Shown here piece by piece: positions 35,298-47,303 of a stretch of DNA of 64,000 nucleotides. Positions within the stretch are counted from its first letter, which is position 1. Each line of letters begins with the position of its first letter. Under the pieces are notes generated by a model. The model was not told where the DNA came from. It did not search any database and was given only the letters and a program-made list of their open reading frames with translations. The stretch is from Punica granatum (Eukaryota; Streptophyta; Magnoliopsida; Myrtales; Lythraceae). The translations under genes were made by a program, and so were the position numbers. The DNA is taken from NCBI RefSeq assembly GCF_007655135.1, contig NC_045127.1:9681001-9745000 (forward strand), written 5' to 3'.

Positions 35298-36884
35298 CTG
35301 GGGTCGATTGATTGGCCGAGGAGGTGGCGGAAGAGGAATTGGCGGTTAGGGTTTGTGGGAGAAGGAGGAGAGGGGAGGAGTGAGGAGGGTTTTGCTGTGG
35401 TTTGAGGAGGAGGAAGAGAGCATTGGGCAGATGGGAGGAGAGAGAGAGAGAGAGATTGGGCGGAGGAGAGGAGCAACGCACAGAGAAGCAAAAGAGAAGC
35501 CGCGGCTTTTTTTATTTTCGGACTATTTTCGGCTTTTCGCGCAGGAACCGGGTCACGAGTAGTCGGAACTTGTTTGGGGCCTAATTAGAAAATCTAAGAA
35601 GATCTGTGGCCCAATTGTAAATAACTTTAAAGCCTTTTTCAATTGTAAAATAAAATGTATATAAAAAGTTTATGAATATGAATTCTAAAATAGGGGCCAC
35701 CATCTCCTCCTTCGAGATTGTCAGTGCCTCCTTGTGCCTCCTTTGGCAGCAACGATCTCTAAGAGGCGGTGGTCGCCGATGAGACCACCCATCAATCCCG
35801 ATTTTTTTTTAATTATCTTAAAGCTTGATAGTCCTCTAAGATTGAGATTTCGCCCAATCTTTTAAATCGAGGGAAAACAAGCGCCCCCCCCCCCCCCCCG
35901 AAACAAAGGTCACCAACAAGGTCTAACCTTGCCGGCGACCTCTATCGGGGGCACCCCTAGCCCTGTCCCCTATCGTTTAGTTTTTTTTTCTATATATAGT
36001 TTTTCTATGTTTTTAAAATTTTAAAGATTATAATTGTTTTTAAATTAATTTTTGATGGAAAATGAATATTTTAACGGAAAAATAGATGGCATGACTAAAG
36101 TGGCAAAAGACGAAAGGTTGAGGACGAGAATGGAAAAGACTATTTATGACGAAAATGATACTAACGCGAAAGATTGAAAACTAAAAGTGTTTTTTTTCCT
36201 CTTATAACCTTCATAATGCCCTTCTAATTCTCACAATGAATTACTTTTTCTAAATTAGTTTCCGTGTGAATTTTTTCCTGACCCCAAACAAATGGTGTAA
36301 TTTTGCTAAATCTAACTAGTCCCTATGGCATAGTTGAAATTTTATCAAAATCTAAGAATTATTATTTCATTAGTAATAATAGAATTCTCGCCCATGGGAT
36401 GGACGTGGCGAGTTTTTTCCCACCCGCAGCCACTTCCATCCAATTTTATTTTTAATGATTTTTTCCTTTATTTATTTATTTATTCTAAAATATCATAGTA
36501 TCATAGTAATATATAGTATCATATAATTCTTGTCCATGGGATGGAGGCAGCAAGTGGGTGGGTTTTCTACCCCGCAGCTACATCCATCCGATCTTTTTTC
36601 AATAAGTTTTTTCATTTCTTATTTATTATTTCCACTATGAAATACCTACTTGAATTGAATACCATTTTTTGGTAGTAAATTAATCACCAATTAAATATAC
36701 TCTTTCCATTTAAGCCCTTGCAGTTGTCCTAATTTTTGAGATAAAACGTAACGATGCAATACTAACCTATGACTCATAACATTGATTTGACCATGACTGT
36801 GATATTTCTTTTACGAATTTTGAATCATATACTGTAAGTAAAGCTTGTTACTTCAAATTAACAGGGTTACTCATAGCATATTAT
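35298..36884. other. Symplekin promoter/leader and intergenic DNA
   Basis: Immediately upstream of the symplekin ATG the coding strand is CT-rich, with a (GA)n run at about 35438-35456 on the plus strand. A site-II-like GGCCCA/TGGGCC word at 35608-35613 is the kind found in promoters of housekeeping plant genes. 35690-35970 is GC-richer, repeat-like sequence with a poly(C) run at about 35883-35900. 36000-36884 is AT-rich with a repeated phrase around GCCCATGGGATGGA (near 36389 and 36532). No gene is seen. Confidence 0.45.
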
Positions 36885-37474
36885 TAAGGGCCTGTTTGGT
36901 TTCATAGTAACATTCTAAAATTGTGATTTTGATTTTGAATGATGCTAATTTTGACCGTTTGTTGGGGACTTGTGGACCCCGCATATTCAGCAATCCTTTA
37001 CAAGCGTTTGACCTCTATTATCTCTAACCCGGCCCTACTCAGCCCCTTCCTTCATACCCGCTCTGTATCATTCATCAGCCGGCCCCCCTCCTTCCCCCCG
37101 CCCCTCTTCCTCTTCTTTGATCGACAACTTGCCGACTTCTATCTCGCAGTGAGTTGCTGTTCAACCGAATCTTTCTACACCCGTCAGCTTCGCGTGCATC
37201 CAGCCCCCTCCCCCAACTCCAGCGACTCCTCCCCTGTCAGTTTGAGCAGCAAAGGCATTCGGCAAAATCCGGGCCCCTACCACTGCCATTTTTCTTTAAA
37301 AGGGTCGATTGCGGTTTCACGGTTCCATACCCAAATCCAAGGTAATTTCTCCGCCACATTTTACTCAAGAGTCCTTCCAATTCTATCTGATACTCTGTGA
37401 TAGGGTTAGGGTTGCATTTCACTTGTCTGCCGTGAGTAGAGGTTGCCCTGTTTTGGCCTATTTTTTGTAAGGAA

Positions 37475-38275
37475 TTTTGGTCAGTAGTAAGTTGGAATGG
37501 TTTTGCTTGCCTGCTTACTGTGTAGATGTGCCCTGTGTTGGTCGAATTTTTGCAAAAAATTCGGGACAGTAGGGAGATGGAATGACAAGCTCAGTCCTCA
37601 TTACTGTCTAAGTTGATGTCGAAATGTGTGTTGGTCGATTTTCTTGGGCAACAAACGTGGTGTGTTTGGAAAGTATGGAGTTGGAATGTTTCTGCTTGCC
37701 CTGCTTACTATGTATAGGTGCCTTGTGTTGCTCGATTTTTTGCAACAAATTTGGGACAGTAGGGAGATGGAATGACAAGCTCAGTCCTCATTGTGTCTGA
37801 GTTGATGTCGCAAAGTGTGTTAGTCGATTTCCCTTGGGCAACAAACTGATCATAAGAAATCGGTAAAGAGTTAAGAGACAAGTTCCTATTAGGGATCGAA
37901 AAGGATGGCCCTCCATTGCTTGTTTGTGGCCTTAGTAAGCTAAGCTTTCTAGCTATATTAAGCTAGACTTTTCTAGCTAAGCCGATTCCAAATTTGATGT
38001 ATAAGTTTGATTTGAATTTGGCAACTCCACTACCCACCATGTAGTTATATACATTAATTGAGCAAGCCAGAGGGCTTTTGCATTTTGGTGCCTTTTCTGC
38101 CGACTTTTATCCGATCATCTTACTTAATTAGCCACACGTACGTATGGAAAAGGACCGCTACTTGAGTATTAGCGGTGTGTTTGGAAAGTATGGAGTTGGA
38201 ATGTTTCTGCTTGCCTGCTTACTGTGTATAGGTGCCCTGTGTTGCTCGATTTTTTGCCAGAAATTTGGCACAGAA
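37475..38275 (+). repeat. ~190-bp repeats in the Harbinger leader
   Basis: A unit containing GGGACAGTAGGGAGATGGAA recurs at 37563 and 37753, 190 bp apart, with the flanking GTTGGAATG...TGCTTGCC...GTGTTG(G/C)TCGA sequence also repeated. A third, partial copy of the upstream half lies at about 38173-38275. The copies are very similar, suggesting recent internal duplication. Confidence 0.75.
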
Positions 38276-38604
38276 GTTTCCTTGGAATGGTTGTATTTCG
38301 AAATTGCTGGTGGTGCCTTTGTTGTTGGTTGCTGGTTGTCATTTCTATTTGTTACGCTAAGCTGCATATTATTCCTTACAATGGTGCCTCTGATTGAATG
38401 ATGTTGTTGCTGCATTGGAACATAATGTGCTTGTGGCCTCGCTGTGGCATTCTTTCCTTGCATTTATCTATCAATGTCTCTAGTCCGTAATACATCTTGA
38501 ATTCCTAGCTTCTACATGTCTTGCATGTATGAGTGTTATTTGCCTAGTTAACCTTTACTGTTGTATGTGCATTATTAAGTTATCGGTACTGCTCTGCAAC
38601 TGAG

Positions 38605-39600
38605 ATGGCTCCCAAGGGTGATGGCATAGTTGAGTGGACAGACGAGCTTGAGAGTGCTTTCGTTGACATTATGATCGATAAATTCCAAAGGACGCATACA
38701 TCAAGTTGAAATTGAAGGACTGGGAACAGATAAGTAGGGAACTGGAAGAGAAATTCCCAGGTGTGATTTGGCGCCGACAAGGTGAAAACAAAAGCACAAA
38801 GGCTGAAGACACAGTACACACAATTCACAGAGCTGATTCAGCACACTGGAGTAGGTTGGGATGGGCCGACTAACACCGTGAAGGCGAATCCTGATATTTG
38901 GGACAAGTTTATCAAGGTACTCTATCGCTTACTCTTTCTTAAAGTTGCCTATTTAATGCAAAGTCGTTGTTACTAAGTATTGCATGTGTATAACATGTAG
39001 AGGCACAGTAACTTCAGGACTTTTCGGTCAAAGGGATGCAAGCATTATGAGACCTTACAACTGATGTACAAAACATCGACAGTAACAGGGGGCCTACGAA
39101 TTTCGTCAACCGACCCACCTCATAGCCCCCGATCCTATACACGCATAGAAGAGGAATTTCTAGCATTACGGAACAGCCGTGGCAAAGAGCCATCGATCTT
39201 GCAGAGGGATCCGGCGACAGTGATGACCCAACTGATGAAGCTGAGGAACCTGTCGTTACAGGGTCGAGGCGACGAGTGAGAAAGAGAGGTTCAAACAACA
39301 AGTCGCAGTTGCAGGAGTTGATCGACTTGTACAAGGAAAGTAAGGTGAAGAAGGACAAAGCGAAAAATTCTACCCCTCCGGAGTCAAAGAAGAGCAAGTC
39401 AGTGACGAGCCCCGAGAAACCAGCACAGAACAGCATCGAGAAGCCATGGTTGTCCTCAATCAAATGAAGGAAACAATTCTGTACGCGAGTATCTCGCCGG
39501 TACAGCACGTATTACGGAGGATGAACGATGGCAACAGGCATTCGTTTGGATGTACGATGAAGCTAGGCGCGAATGGTTGCACAACCTTGTTCATCCTTGA
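38605..39600 (+). pseudogene. Harbinger ORF1: Myb/SANT-like DNA-binding protein, frameshifted
   Basis: It starts MAPKGDGIVEWTDELESAFV, the Trp-rich first helix of the plant transposon-type Myb/SANT-like domain, and continues in shifted frames with LKDWEQISRELEEKF, TKAQRLKTQYTQFTEL and DNIWDKFIK-like text (PDIWDKFIK). An intron of about 80 bp seems to end at TGTAG before AGGCACAGTAACTTCAGG (38999). A Lys/Ser-rich linker follows, and the ORF ends EARREWLHNLVHP at 39600. At least three single-base frame changes are needed (near 38690, 38770 and 39180). ORF1 proteins of this family help bring the transposase to the element ends. The overall structure is clear; exact exon limits are not. Confidence 0.7.
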
Positions 39601-39825
39601 ACGCCCGAACGTTTCTCCTCATATGTGTTTGTTACTTTCGGTTTTTCTGTTATGACATTAACCAGACCCTTTTCCTTTACTGTTATGTTTGAACCTGATT
39701 GACTTTGCTAATGCATTGGCTATTGGTTTGAAATGTTATTCCCTTCGTCAATTCGTGCTATTTGTTGATAATCTATCATGTTAACGTTTGTTGATACAGC
39801 TCGTCATCTTCAATGGAAGAGGATT

Positions 39826-41140
39826 ATGGCAAGGTATGTGAACTCACTGCGATATGATAATTCATCCAGCGATGATGACGACAGCAGCGTAGATGATTTG
39901 CCCGTCCTTTTGGCGATCCACGATGCAATGTCTGAACAGCAAGTCCCCCGTGCACGTCATGTAGAACGTCGGCACTACGAGGCAGTGAGTACATTAACGA
40001 AGTGCTTTCAAATGACACAAGATGTTACGAGAATTTCAGGATGGACCCTCACGTATTTCATAATTTGTGCGACACATTAAGAGCAAACTGTGGCATTCGA
40101 AATACAAGGAAAGGTATGACCGTCGAGGAGATGCTTGGAATGTTCTTATTGGTAGTTGCACATAGCACTCGATATGCCGTTGTTGCCGAACGCTTTCAGC
40201 ATTCTAAGGAGACAGTCTCACGAGCATTCAATTTAATACTTCAAGGACTCATTCGTTAGTGCCAATGTACATAAGACCGAGGAACGTTGAGGAGCAGCCT
40301 GAAATTCGCGGCTACCGACAATGGTATCCATTCTTTGGGTAATTATCGTACAACTGTCGAAATGAACTTCTATTCTTTTATTACATGTACTGTAATTCGT
40401 ATCGATTTTTATTATTACTGCAGCATTGCATCGGGGCAATTGATGAGACTCATGTTAAAGCTATTATGCCAGCTTCGGTGAGAGGCGCGTATCGTGATCG
40501 AAACGGTGACATAACGCAAAATGTTCTTGCTGTTTGTTCCCATCAAATGATCTTCACTTATGTCATGACCGGATGGGAGGGTTCGGCACACGACTTTAGA
40601 ATTCTTTCTGATGCGGCAACGTTACCGACATTCCCTGCACCACAAGGCGGTAAGTTGTTACTTTCCATATACCATGTTCTCTTGTTAAGCTCTTATGTTT
40701 TCGATAAACATATGAAACTACAGATATATACATTATTTGTACATGTCTGCACGCAGAACAATATTATGTAGTTGATGCGGGCTTCCCAAATATGCCCGGT
40801 TATTTGGCCCCTTACAAAGGACAACGGTATCACCGCAGTGACTTCAATAATGACAATCCTCCAACGACGATGGAAGAGTTGTTTAATCAGCGACGCATCC
40901 GTTCGTAACGTAATAGAACGGTGCTTCGGTGTCGTGAAGAACAGATTTGGAATATTGCGGGAAATGTCAAACTTCAGACCGCGTCGTCAAGGACAAATTG
41001 CGCTTGCCTGCTTTATGTTGCACAATTTTATTCGGATCAATAGTTATCGCGATAGATTATTTGAGGAGTATGGTGATGCGTGGCAATATTATGATGAATT
41101 TCGTAATCCGCCTCAACAAAATGGAATCCGAATGATATGA
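39826..41140 (+). pseudogene. Harbinger ORF2: DDE transposase, frameshifted
   Basis: An acidic Ser/Asp-rich N-terminus (MARYVNSLRYDN...) leads to the helix-turn-helix-like region (MLGMFLLVVAHSTRYAVVAERFQHSKETVSRAFN) and the nuclease core. Catalytic residues are visible: Asp in CIGAIDETHV, Asp in YYVVDAGFPNMPGYLAPY, Glu in NVIERCFGVVKNRFGIL. An intron at about 40651-40756 (GGCG|GTAAGT ... CACGCAG|AACAA) rejoins the frame just before the second Asp; another probably ends at the ACTGCAG near 40425. Frame changes are needed near 39985, 40255 and 40892. Harbinger transposases cut at TWA-type sites. The motifs are well kept, so the copy is young or the frame changes are assembly errors. Confidence 0.82.
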
Positions 41141-41406
41141 CATGAGCAGTAGGGAGATGGATACAGTAAGTGACCGTATGCATATCAAATTTGGCACATT
41201 GAAAGAGGACGAGCCTATTAGTATGTACAAGAACGGGTGGAGTTGAGAATTAATTGTAATGGAATTGTATTATAATGGAGTAAAAAGTAATGTTTATGTG
41301 TGGGACCCACCTTTATTGACTTTTGATGTGTTATTTTGTTTTTAGTGGGTAGAGTTGAATTAGAATTGTGATTTTAAGATGATATTGTGAAACCAAACAC
41401 TACTAA

Positions 41407-42720
41407 GCGATTATGTTTTTCTAATTATAAATAATGCAAATCCAAATTAAAAATAGCAGATTAAAGTAATAGCTTAATGCCATATGACATCCTAATTAGT
41501 ATATTAGTATAATCAGTTAATAAACTTGGATCCGTGGAGCCAAGAGCAAGTGCGGTGGATTTTGGGACACCATCTAATTCTTTTTTAAAAATAAAAAATA
41601 ATAATATAAATTCAAGTAAATTTTTTGTGATATTACAAATTTTCTAAATTCTTTTTACAGTCAAAATAAAAGGTCATGCCATCCATGATGAGAATATCCT
41701 TACTTGGACATTAATTGGTCATTAACAGGATATTTTTAATGAATTTTAAACCCTTAAATAGCCAATGTAGGTAGTCTTTTTTATTGTGAGTTTAGAATGT
41801 CCTAATTCTTCCTCTACGGAATGCAAGGTTATGTCGATAAGGAGTATTCTCATCTATATTTTTTAAACTTAATTTTTTTTCAATAAACTTTTATTATGTC
41901 TTTATTGTCTTCATTTCATATATACACTTTAAAGATAATTTGGTCCTTTCCTTCACTTTTATGTAAGTACTATTAAATAACTATTTTTAAAGTTTCACAA
42001 AATGTTTACATTTTATTTTCTTATCATATCACCTTATTAGATTCTCATTTTCTTCCTCTGGATCTATATACAATTTTGAAGAAGTGTTATATCAATTGTA
42101 AAATAAATCTTACTATATTAATTTGTTAATATTTTACTCTTGAGATAATTACAGAAATGGTCCTCTATTTTTGTCATTTTTAATATCAAATTTTATAAGT
42201 TTTATTTTGGCTTTTGTAGTTCTGAATGTTTGCTCCATTAGATACTTATTATCAAATCGTGACTGACTATTAACCGTGTTGACGTGGACGTAAATGGCGT
42301 TAAATATTGGGAAAAAGACAAAAATCCCATTGTGGTTTGGGATCGGGACAATCGCACCATATGTTTTATTTGGGACAATTAGCCCCCTGTGATTCGCTCC
42401 GTTAGATATAGGGGTTAACGTAATTTTTTTTCCATTTTCAGTCCTCAATCTTTAACTTTAATCATTTTATTCTAAATCGTTTTCTTTTATCATTCATATC
42501 CTCAATTTTCATTTTATTTCATTTTAGTCCTATAAAAAAATTGAAAGGGAAAGAGGGGTCGGGGTCTCGATTGGCAGCCCTAACCCAGAATCTACGGGGA
42601 CCTCCAACTCGGAGTCCTTGGTTGATTCGGGGTTGGGGCCACGACGATTGGCGACCCCGACCCCTCCATCGAGGTCGCCGACGTCCTTGGCGGTGGGGTA
42701 CCGGTACCGACGACCTCGAT
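41407..42720. other. Intergenic, AT-rich, ending in a GC-rich repeat piece
   Basis: No gene is seen. 42150-42480 resembles terminal sequence of common plant MITE/MULE-type repeats (phrases such as GGTTTGGGATCGGGACAATC). 42540-42720 is GC-rich, similar in style to 35700-35960, and is interrupted by the LTR that starts at 42721. Confidence 0.4.
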
Positions 42721-44390
42721 TGCTAGTTCCACGAGGCGCAAAGGGAAGCGAAAAAAGAACAGAAATTCAAAATTTCCTACCGTGTGAAACTAATTCCAAG
42801 ACCTACTAGAAGAATAAGAGTAAATAAAAGCGTACCTGGAATATTTAAAATTGTCGACCGAGCGTCCACGCGTGACGCCTCTACCGGATCCACACCGACT
42901 TTGTCGACGAGTCTTCGAAATCGGCGGTGCTAGCGGCCAACACTCGAAAAGACACACCGGTGGACACCCGGAATTATTAAACTTAATTGGACTTAATGAG
43001 TTTAACAATTCAACTCAATAATCCCATTTTATATACATACATGTATATCCATATATACACGTGCATATTGTTGTATGTTATCTATATCTAATATCTCAAT
43101 ACACTGCCATGTATATAAAGGCTTGGGGAAGGATTTCAAGCCATTTGACCGGTGTGGGACAAAAAGGATTTAAGGATCCCAAGTATCTTATATACATACA
43201 CATATAGCCATATATATATATATATATGTATGTATTTGCATGCGTGCACAGACACATACAAACATATATATATTTATGTATATAATTTTGTGGGCTATTG
43301 AATTTAATAAATCGAGTCTAATTAATCGACATATTTAATCTCATTAAATATCCGATTAATCGGTCGCACCTTAAATCGTATTAATCTCTATTAGACGATT
43401 TTATTTGTTTCAAAATATCCCGTCAATTTAGTCGTCTTGTGTGACCCTGTAGGTTCCCAATTACGTTGACAGTAATATCGAAATCTCTATTTCAATATTA
43501 CAAACAGTGAGCGGCATCTAGCAATGCATCACTATTACTCAAGTAATCGGAAAGTCAATTTCTCGACAACCTTGTGACCTATGCTACCGTGTAATATAAA
43601 TCCCTTTGTCCTCTATATCTCTATTGAGCCAAGGCATGGTCGATGACATCCTTGTATGGCTCAATATCTCTTTTTCTTGGTTTACCGGTAAGTCTATCAG
43701 AACAAATGAGCTCGATATCATTATATCGACTCATTTGGGTATGCATACACTTTTAGACTAACACCACCAGTGGCGCGTGAGATATCGCTCCCGTTTCGTA
43801 GGAGGAACAAATCCTATCTTGGTCACTCACATTCTTTTCATGCTTTGTGCATACCCAATAACTATCTTTATAACCAGCCCTGTTACGGTGGCGTTTGACA
43901 GTATCAAAATATACGACATTACACGTAGGAATCCATGGTGACCTCAAGTCAAGGACCATTACACTATAGTCACTTTGAGATATGCTAATGACAGTCACGT
44001 AACAACCCATGTAGCAATCTCATGGCGGATCAGTCCAATACACATTACTCTTAATATATACATGTGATGTGATTTGATATCTCCATATCCATGACCTGTG
44101 AGATTGGTCATCAATCAACACCCACATCATAGTCTAACCGTATTATCGTTGTCCTAATTAACGATAATACTTTGACTATGGGACATTTAGGAATAATGTT
44201 CGGTAATTATAGGATCTCACAATCAAGTCACACTTGATGCCTATGAACATACTATTCCAAGGACATTATTGTATAAAATCATATTTAACGCAATCTACAC
44301 AATAACAGATATGCCTCGTTTATATAATGAAATAATTTGTCATATTACAGAACTGATGATAGATTGCCTCTAGGGATTTACACCATCCCA
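42721..44390 (-). repeat. 3' LTR of the minus-strand copia element
   Basis: On the minus strand it begins TGGGATGGTGTAAATCCC after the purine tract and ends ...CCTCGTGGAACTAGCA. Its terminal 620 bp (42721-43335) matches 49061-49680 closely, though with many single-base indels. The 1670-bp length is large for copia. Confidence 0.85.
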
Positions 44391-44410
44391 ACCAATCTCC
44401 CCTTGCACTA
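44391..44410 (-). other. Polypurine tract of the minus-strand copia element
   Basis: The minus strand reads GCAAGGGGAGATTGGT directly before the LTR start TGGGATGG, the expected position of the plus-strand primer. Confidence 0.6.
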
Positions 44411-46139
44411 GAGCCAATCTGGCATTGTCTAATGCCAATAGATCTAGTGTGAGCCTCGTGCTTGCGCTGCACAAGAGGGCTTCGTAAGTGGATCTGCGAG
44501 ATTCTCATCTGTTGGTATTTTGCATATCTTCACATCTCTCTGTCGATAATCTCGCGAATGAGATGGAAGCGCCTGAGTATATGTTTGGATCGTTGTGCTG
44601 GTGAGCCCTGTTCCTTAGCTGCGCAATGGCTCCATTGTTGTCACAATAGAGATCCACTGGGTCTGCGAGCTAGGAACCACAGCAAGTTCTGTTATGAACT
44701 TCTTGATCCAAACGGCTCTTTTGTTTGCGCGTTAGAGGCAGCAATATACTCGGCCTCTGTGGTAGAGTCGGCTACTGTCTCCTGTTTGGAACTCTTCCAA
44801 CTCACAGCACCTCCATTCAGGCAGAACACATACCCTGACTGCGATCTACTGTCGTCCTTATCGGTCTGGAAGCTAGCATCGGTTGTAACCTCTTACAACG
44901 AGCTCTTCTTCGCTTCCATAACCAAAAAACATCTCCTTAGTCCTTCGTAAGTACTTAAGGATGTTCTTTACTGCAATCCAGTGTCTTTCACCTGGATCTG
45001 ATTGGTATCGACTCGTCATACTCAAAGCATACGAGACATCTGATCGAGTGCATAACATAGCATACATGATAGATCCAATAGCTGACGCATATGGAATCCT
45101 ATTCATTCTGTCCCTCTCCTCTCGAGTGAAGGACTCTGAGCCTTCGAAAGGCTTATGCCATGTGTAACATAGGCAGCGACCCTTTCTTAGAATCCTGCAT
45201 GCTAAAGCGCCGAAGCACTTTATCTATGTATGCACTCTGACTTAGGCCAAGCAGTCTCTTGGATCTATCTCTATAGATCCTAATACCTAGCACGTAGGTA
45301 GCTTCGCCTAAGTCCTTCATAGAGAAACACCTTCCCAACCAAGTCTTCACAGACTGTAGGGAAGGAATGTCATTCCCAATCAGAGTATTGTCTACATACA
45401 ACACCAGAAGATTACTACGCTCCCACAACCTTCTTGTAAACACAGGGTTCATCTTCATTCTTGATGAAAAACCAAACTCTTTGATTGCATCATCAAAACG
45501 AAGATTCCAGCTCCTAGAAGCTTGCTTCAGTCCATAAATAGACCGTTGTAGCTTACAAACTTTCCGGCCAATGTGGATCGACAAAACCCTTAGGTTGTGT
45601 CATAAACACATCCTCGAGGAGCTTCCCGTTCAGGAAAGCAGTTTTGACATCCATTTGCCAGATCTCATAATCATAATAAGCTGCAATTGCAAGCAAGATC
45701 CTGATGGATTAAGCATAGCTACCGGGGAAAAGGTTTCGTCATAGTCAAACACCATGAACTTGTCTGAAACCTTTTGCCACAACAAGTCGGCCCTTAAAGG
45801 TAATCACATTACCGTCCATGTCAGTCTTTCTTCTTGAAGACCCACTTAAACCCAATGGGTTTGCCCCTTCAGGTGGATCAACCAAAGTCCATACTTGGTT
45901 AGTGTACTGGACTCCATCTCAGATCTCATGGCCTCCAGCCATTTCTCATAGTCTGGGCCTATTACGGCTTCCGCATAGGTTGTAGGCTCATCATTATCTA
46001 TGAGCAATACGTCATTGTCTTGAGTCACGAGAAATCCATATCTCTCAGGCTCATGACGTATCCTACTAGACCTACGAGGCTCCTGTGTACCTGTGTAGAA
46101 GATTGTGCCACAACAACTTGTGGTACTGTTCTGCAACAT
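44400..46139 (-). pseudogene. copia reverse transcriptase and RNase H, decayed
   Basis: Minus-strand frames show the reverse transcriptase piece KVCKLQRSIYGLKQASRSWN, a degraded catalytic box LYVDNTLIGND (normally Y-x-D-D), MKDLGEATYVLGIRIYRD, then AIGSIMYAMLCTRSDVSYAL and ILKYLRRTKEMFF of the connection region. Further down, RNase H text is readable in broken frames, including an AEY-type motif near 44740. The aspartate pair of the polymerase is altered and several frameshifts occur, so this copy is inactive. The upstream part (45846-46139) has the EPERYGFLV and YAEAVIGPDYEKWLEAM phrases at the integrase-to-RT junction. Confidence 0.82.
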
Positions 46140-46472
46140 CGCCGTCGATTGGTCAATGTCATTTTGTGGTAGAACTTCCCCAAGTTCTAATTTCCTCCCA
46201 CTAGTTCTTTGGAGAGAAACTCTTTCTCAGGAATACCGCAGTTCGAGCGACAAACACTTTGCCCTCGATGGGATTATAGAAATAGTATCCTCGAGTTTCC
46301 TTAGGATACCCCACGAAAGTAACATTTGTCCGATTTAGGGCCAAGCTTATCCGAAGACAATCTCTTCACATAAGCTTCGCAAACCCCATATCTTTAGAAA
46401 AGACATCTTGGGACATTTCCCATACCACATCTCATATGGTGTCCTTTCAACTGATTTTTCGACGGAGCATTG

Positions 46473-47121
46473 TTAATATAGAGCAGAGTCAGTTGTCTGT
46501 AGAGCATATCCCCAAAAGGAGTCAGGTAAGTTTGCATGACTCATCAAAGATCGAACCATATCTAATAAAGTTCGATTCCTCCTCTCAAGCACACCATTCC
46601 ATTGTGGTGGTCCAGGTGGAGTCAGTTGAGATAAATCCCACACTTTTAAGATAGTCAGCGAACTCATAGCTCAAATATTCACCTCCTCGATCTGATCGAA
46701 GAACTTTAATGCTCCTACCCAACTAATTCTCCACTTCATTCTAAATTCCTTGAACTTTTCAAAGGATTCAGATTTGTGTTTCATCAAAAACACATATCCA
46801 AATCTACTGAAATCATCAGTAAATGTAATGAAGTAGAGATACCCACCTCTAGCAAGCTTGTGTTCACTGGTCCACATACATCGGTATGTATGAGAGCCAA
46901 AAGATCACTAGCTCGCTCACCTTTTCCGGTAAAAGGGGGGCCTTAGTCATTTTCCCCATTAAGCAAGGTTCGCATGTCTCGATCGATTCTAAATCAAACG
47001 AGTCCAGTAATCCATCCTTATGGAGTCTAGAGATGCGATTCTCGCTAATATGGCCTAACCGACAATGCAAGAGGTTAAGTCGGGTTCGAATCATTAGATT
47101 TGAGCCGTTTGGTTTCCACAT
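46473..47121 (-). pseudogene. copia gag-pre-integrase and integrase core, decayed
   Basis: The minus strand reads LLHCRLGHISENRISRLHKD and CEPCLMGKMTKAPL (zinc-binding HHCC region), then YFITFTDDFSRFGYVFLMKHKS of the core with its first Asp, and QWNGVLERRNRTLLDMVRSL with the catalytic Glu. The segments are in different frames, so the integrase is not continuous. Confidence 0.85.
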
Positions 47122-47303
47122 TATAAATAGGCGTATCTAGATCAAGAACATACAGACCATTACTTAAATGTGCACTGCCATAATATACATCATTCATGTA
47201 CATAGAACAACACTTGTTCTTTATAGTGAAACAAAATCCCTTCTTGTCCAAACAAGAAACAGATATTATGTTTCTACTAATAGCAGGTACATAATAACAG
47301 TCG

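Larger units (their letters stand above)
36888..41403 (+). mobile_element. PIF/Harbinger DNA transposon, 4.5 kb, with both ORFs
   Basis: TAA flanks both ends (36885-36887 and 41404-41406). The left terminus GGGCCTGTTTGGTTTCA and the reverse complement of the right terminus, GTAGTGTTTGGTTTCA, are inverted repeats, and similarity continues inward weakly (AAAAT...GATTTT-like words). Inside are the two ORFs typical of the superfamily: a Myb/SANT-like protein (38605-39600) and a DDE transposase (39826-41140). Length, duplication and gene content all agree with PIF/Harbinger. Both ORFs carry several single-base frame changes, so the copy as written is not autonomous. Exact ends are uncertain by one base. 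Confidence 0.88.

Noticed and set aside
35074..35481. Long minus-strand frame (135 codons) over symplekin exon 1
   Set aside because: It is the alternative frame of the exon 1 / leader region and is Ser/Pro/Leu-rich because the leader is CT-rich. Its 3' end does contain the family sequence SLVRKSLVE, but only because of the one-base insertion near 35141.
36939..37400. 153-codon plus-strand ORF at the left of the Harbinger element
   Set aside because: Composition reflects a C-rich leader; no domain is visible and the known two ORFs lie downstream.
39014..39508. 164-codon minus-strand ORF inside the Harbinger element
   Set aside because: It is antisense to the Myb/SANT-like ORF1, which has the recognisable motifs.
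44462..44950. 162-codon plus-strand ORF
   Set aside because: It is antisense to the RNase H region of the minus-strand copia element.
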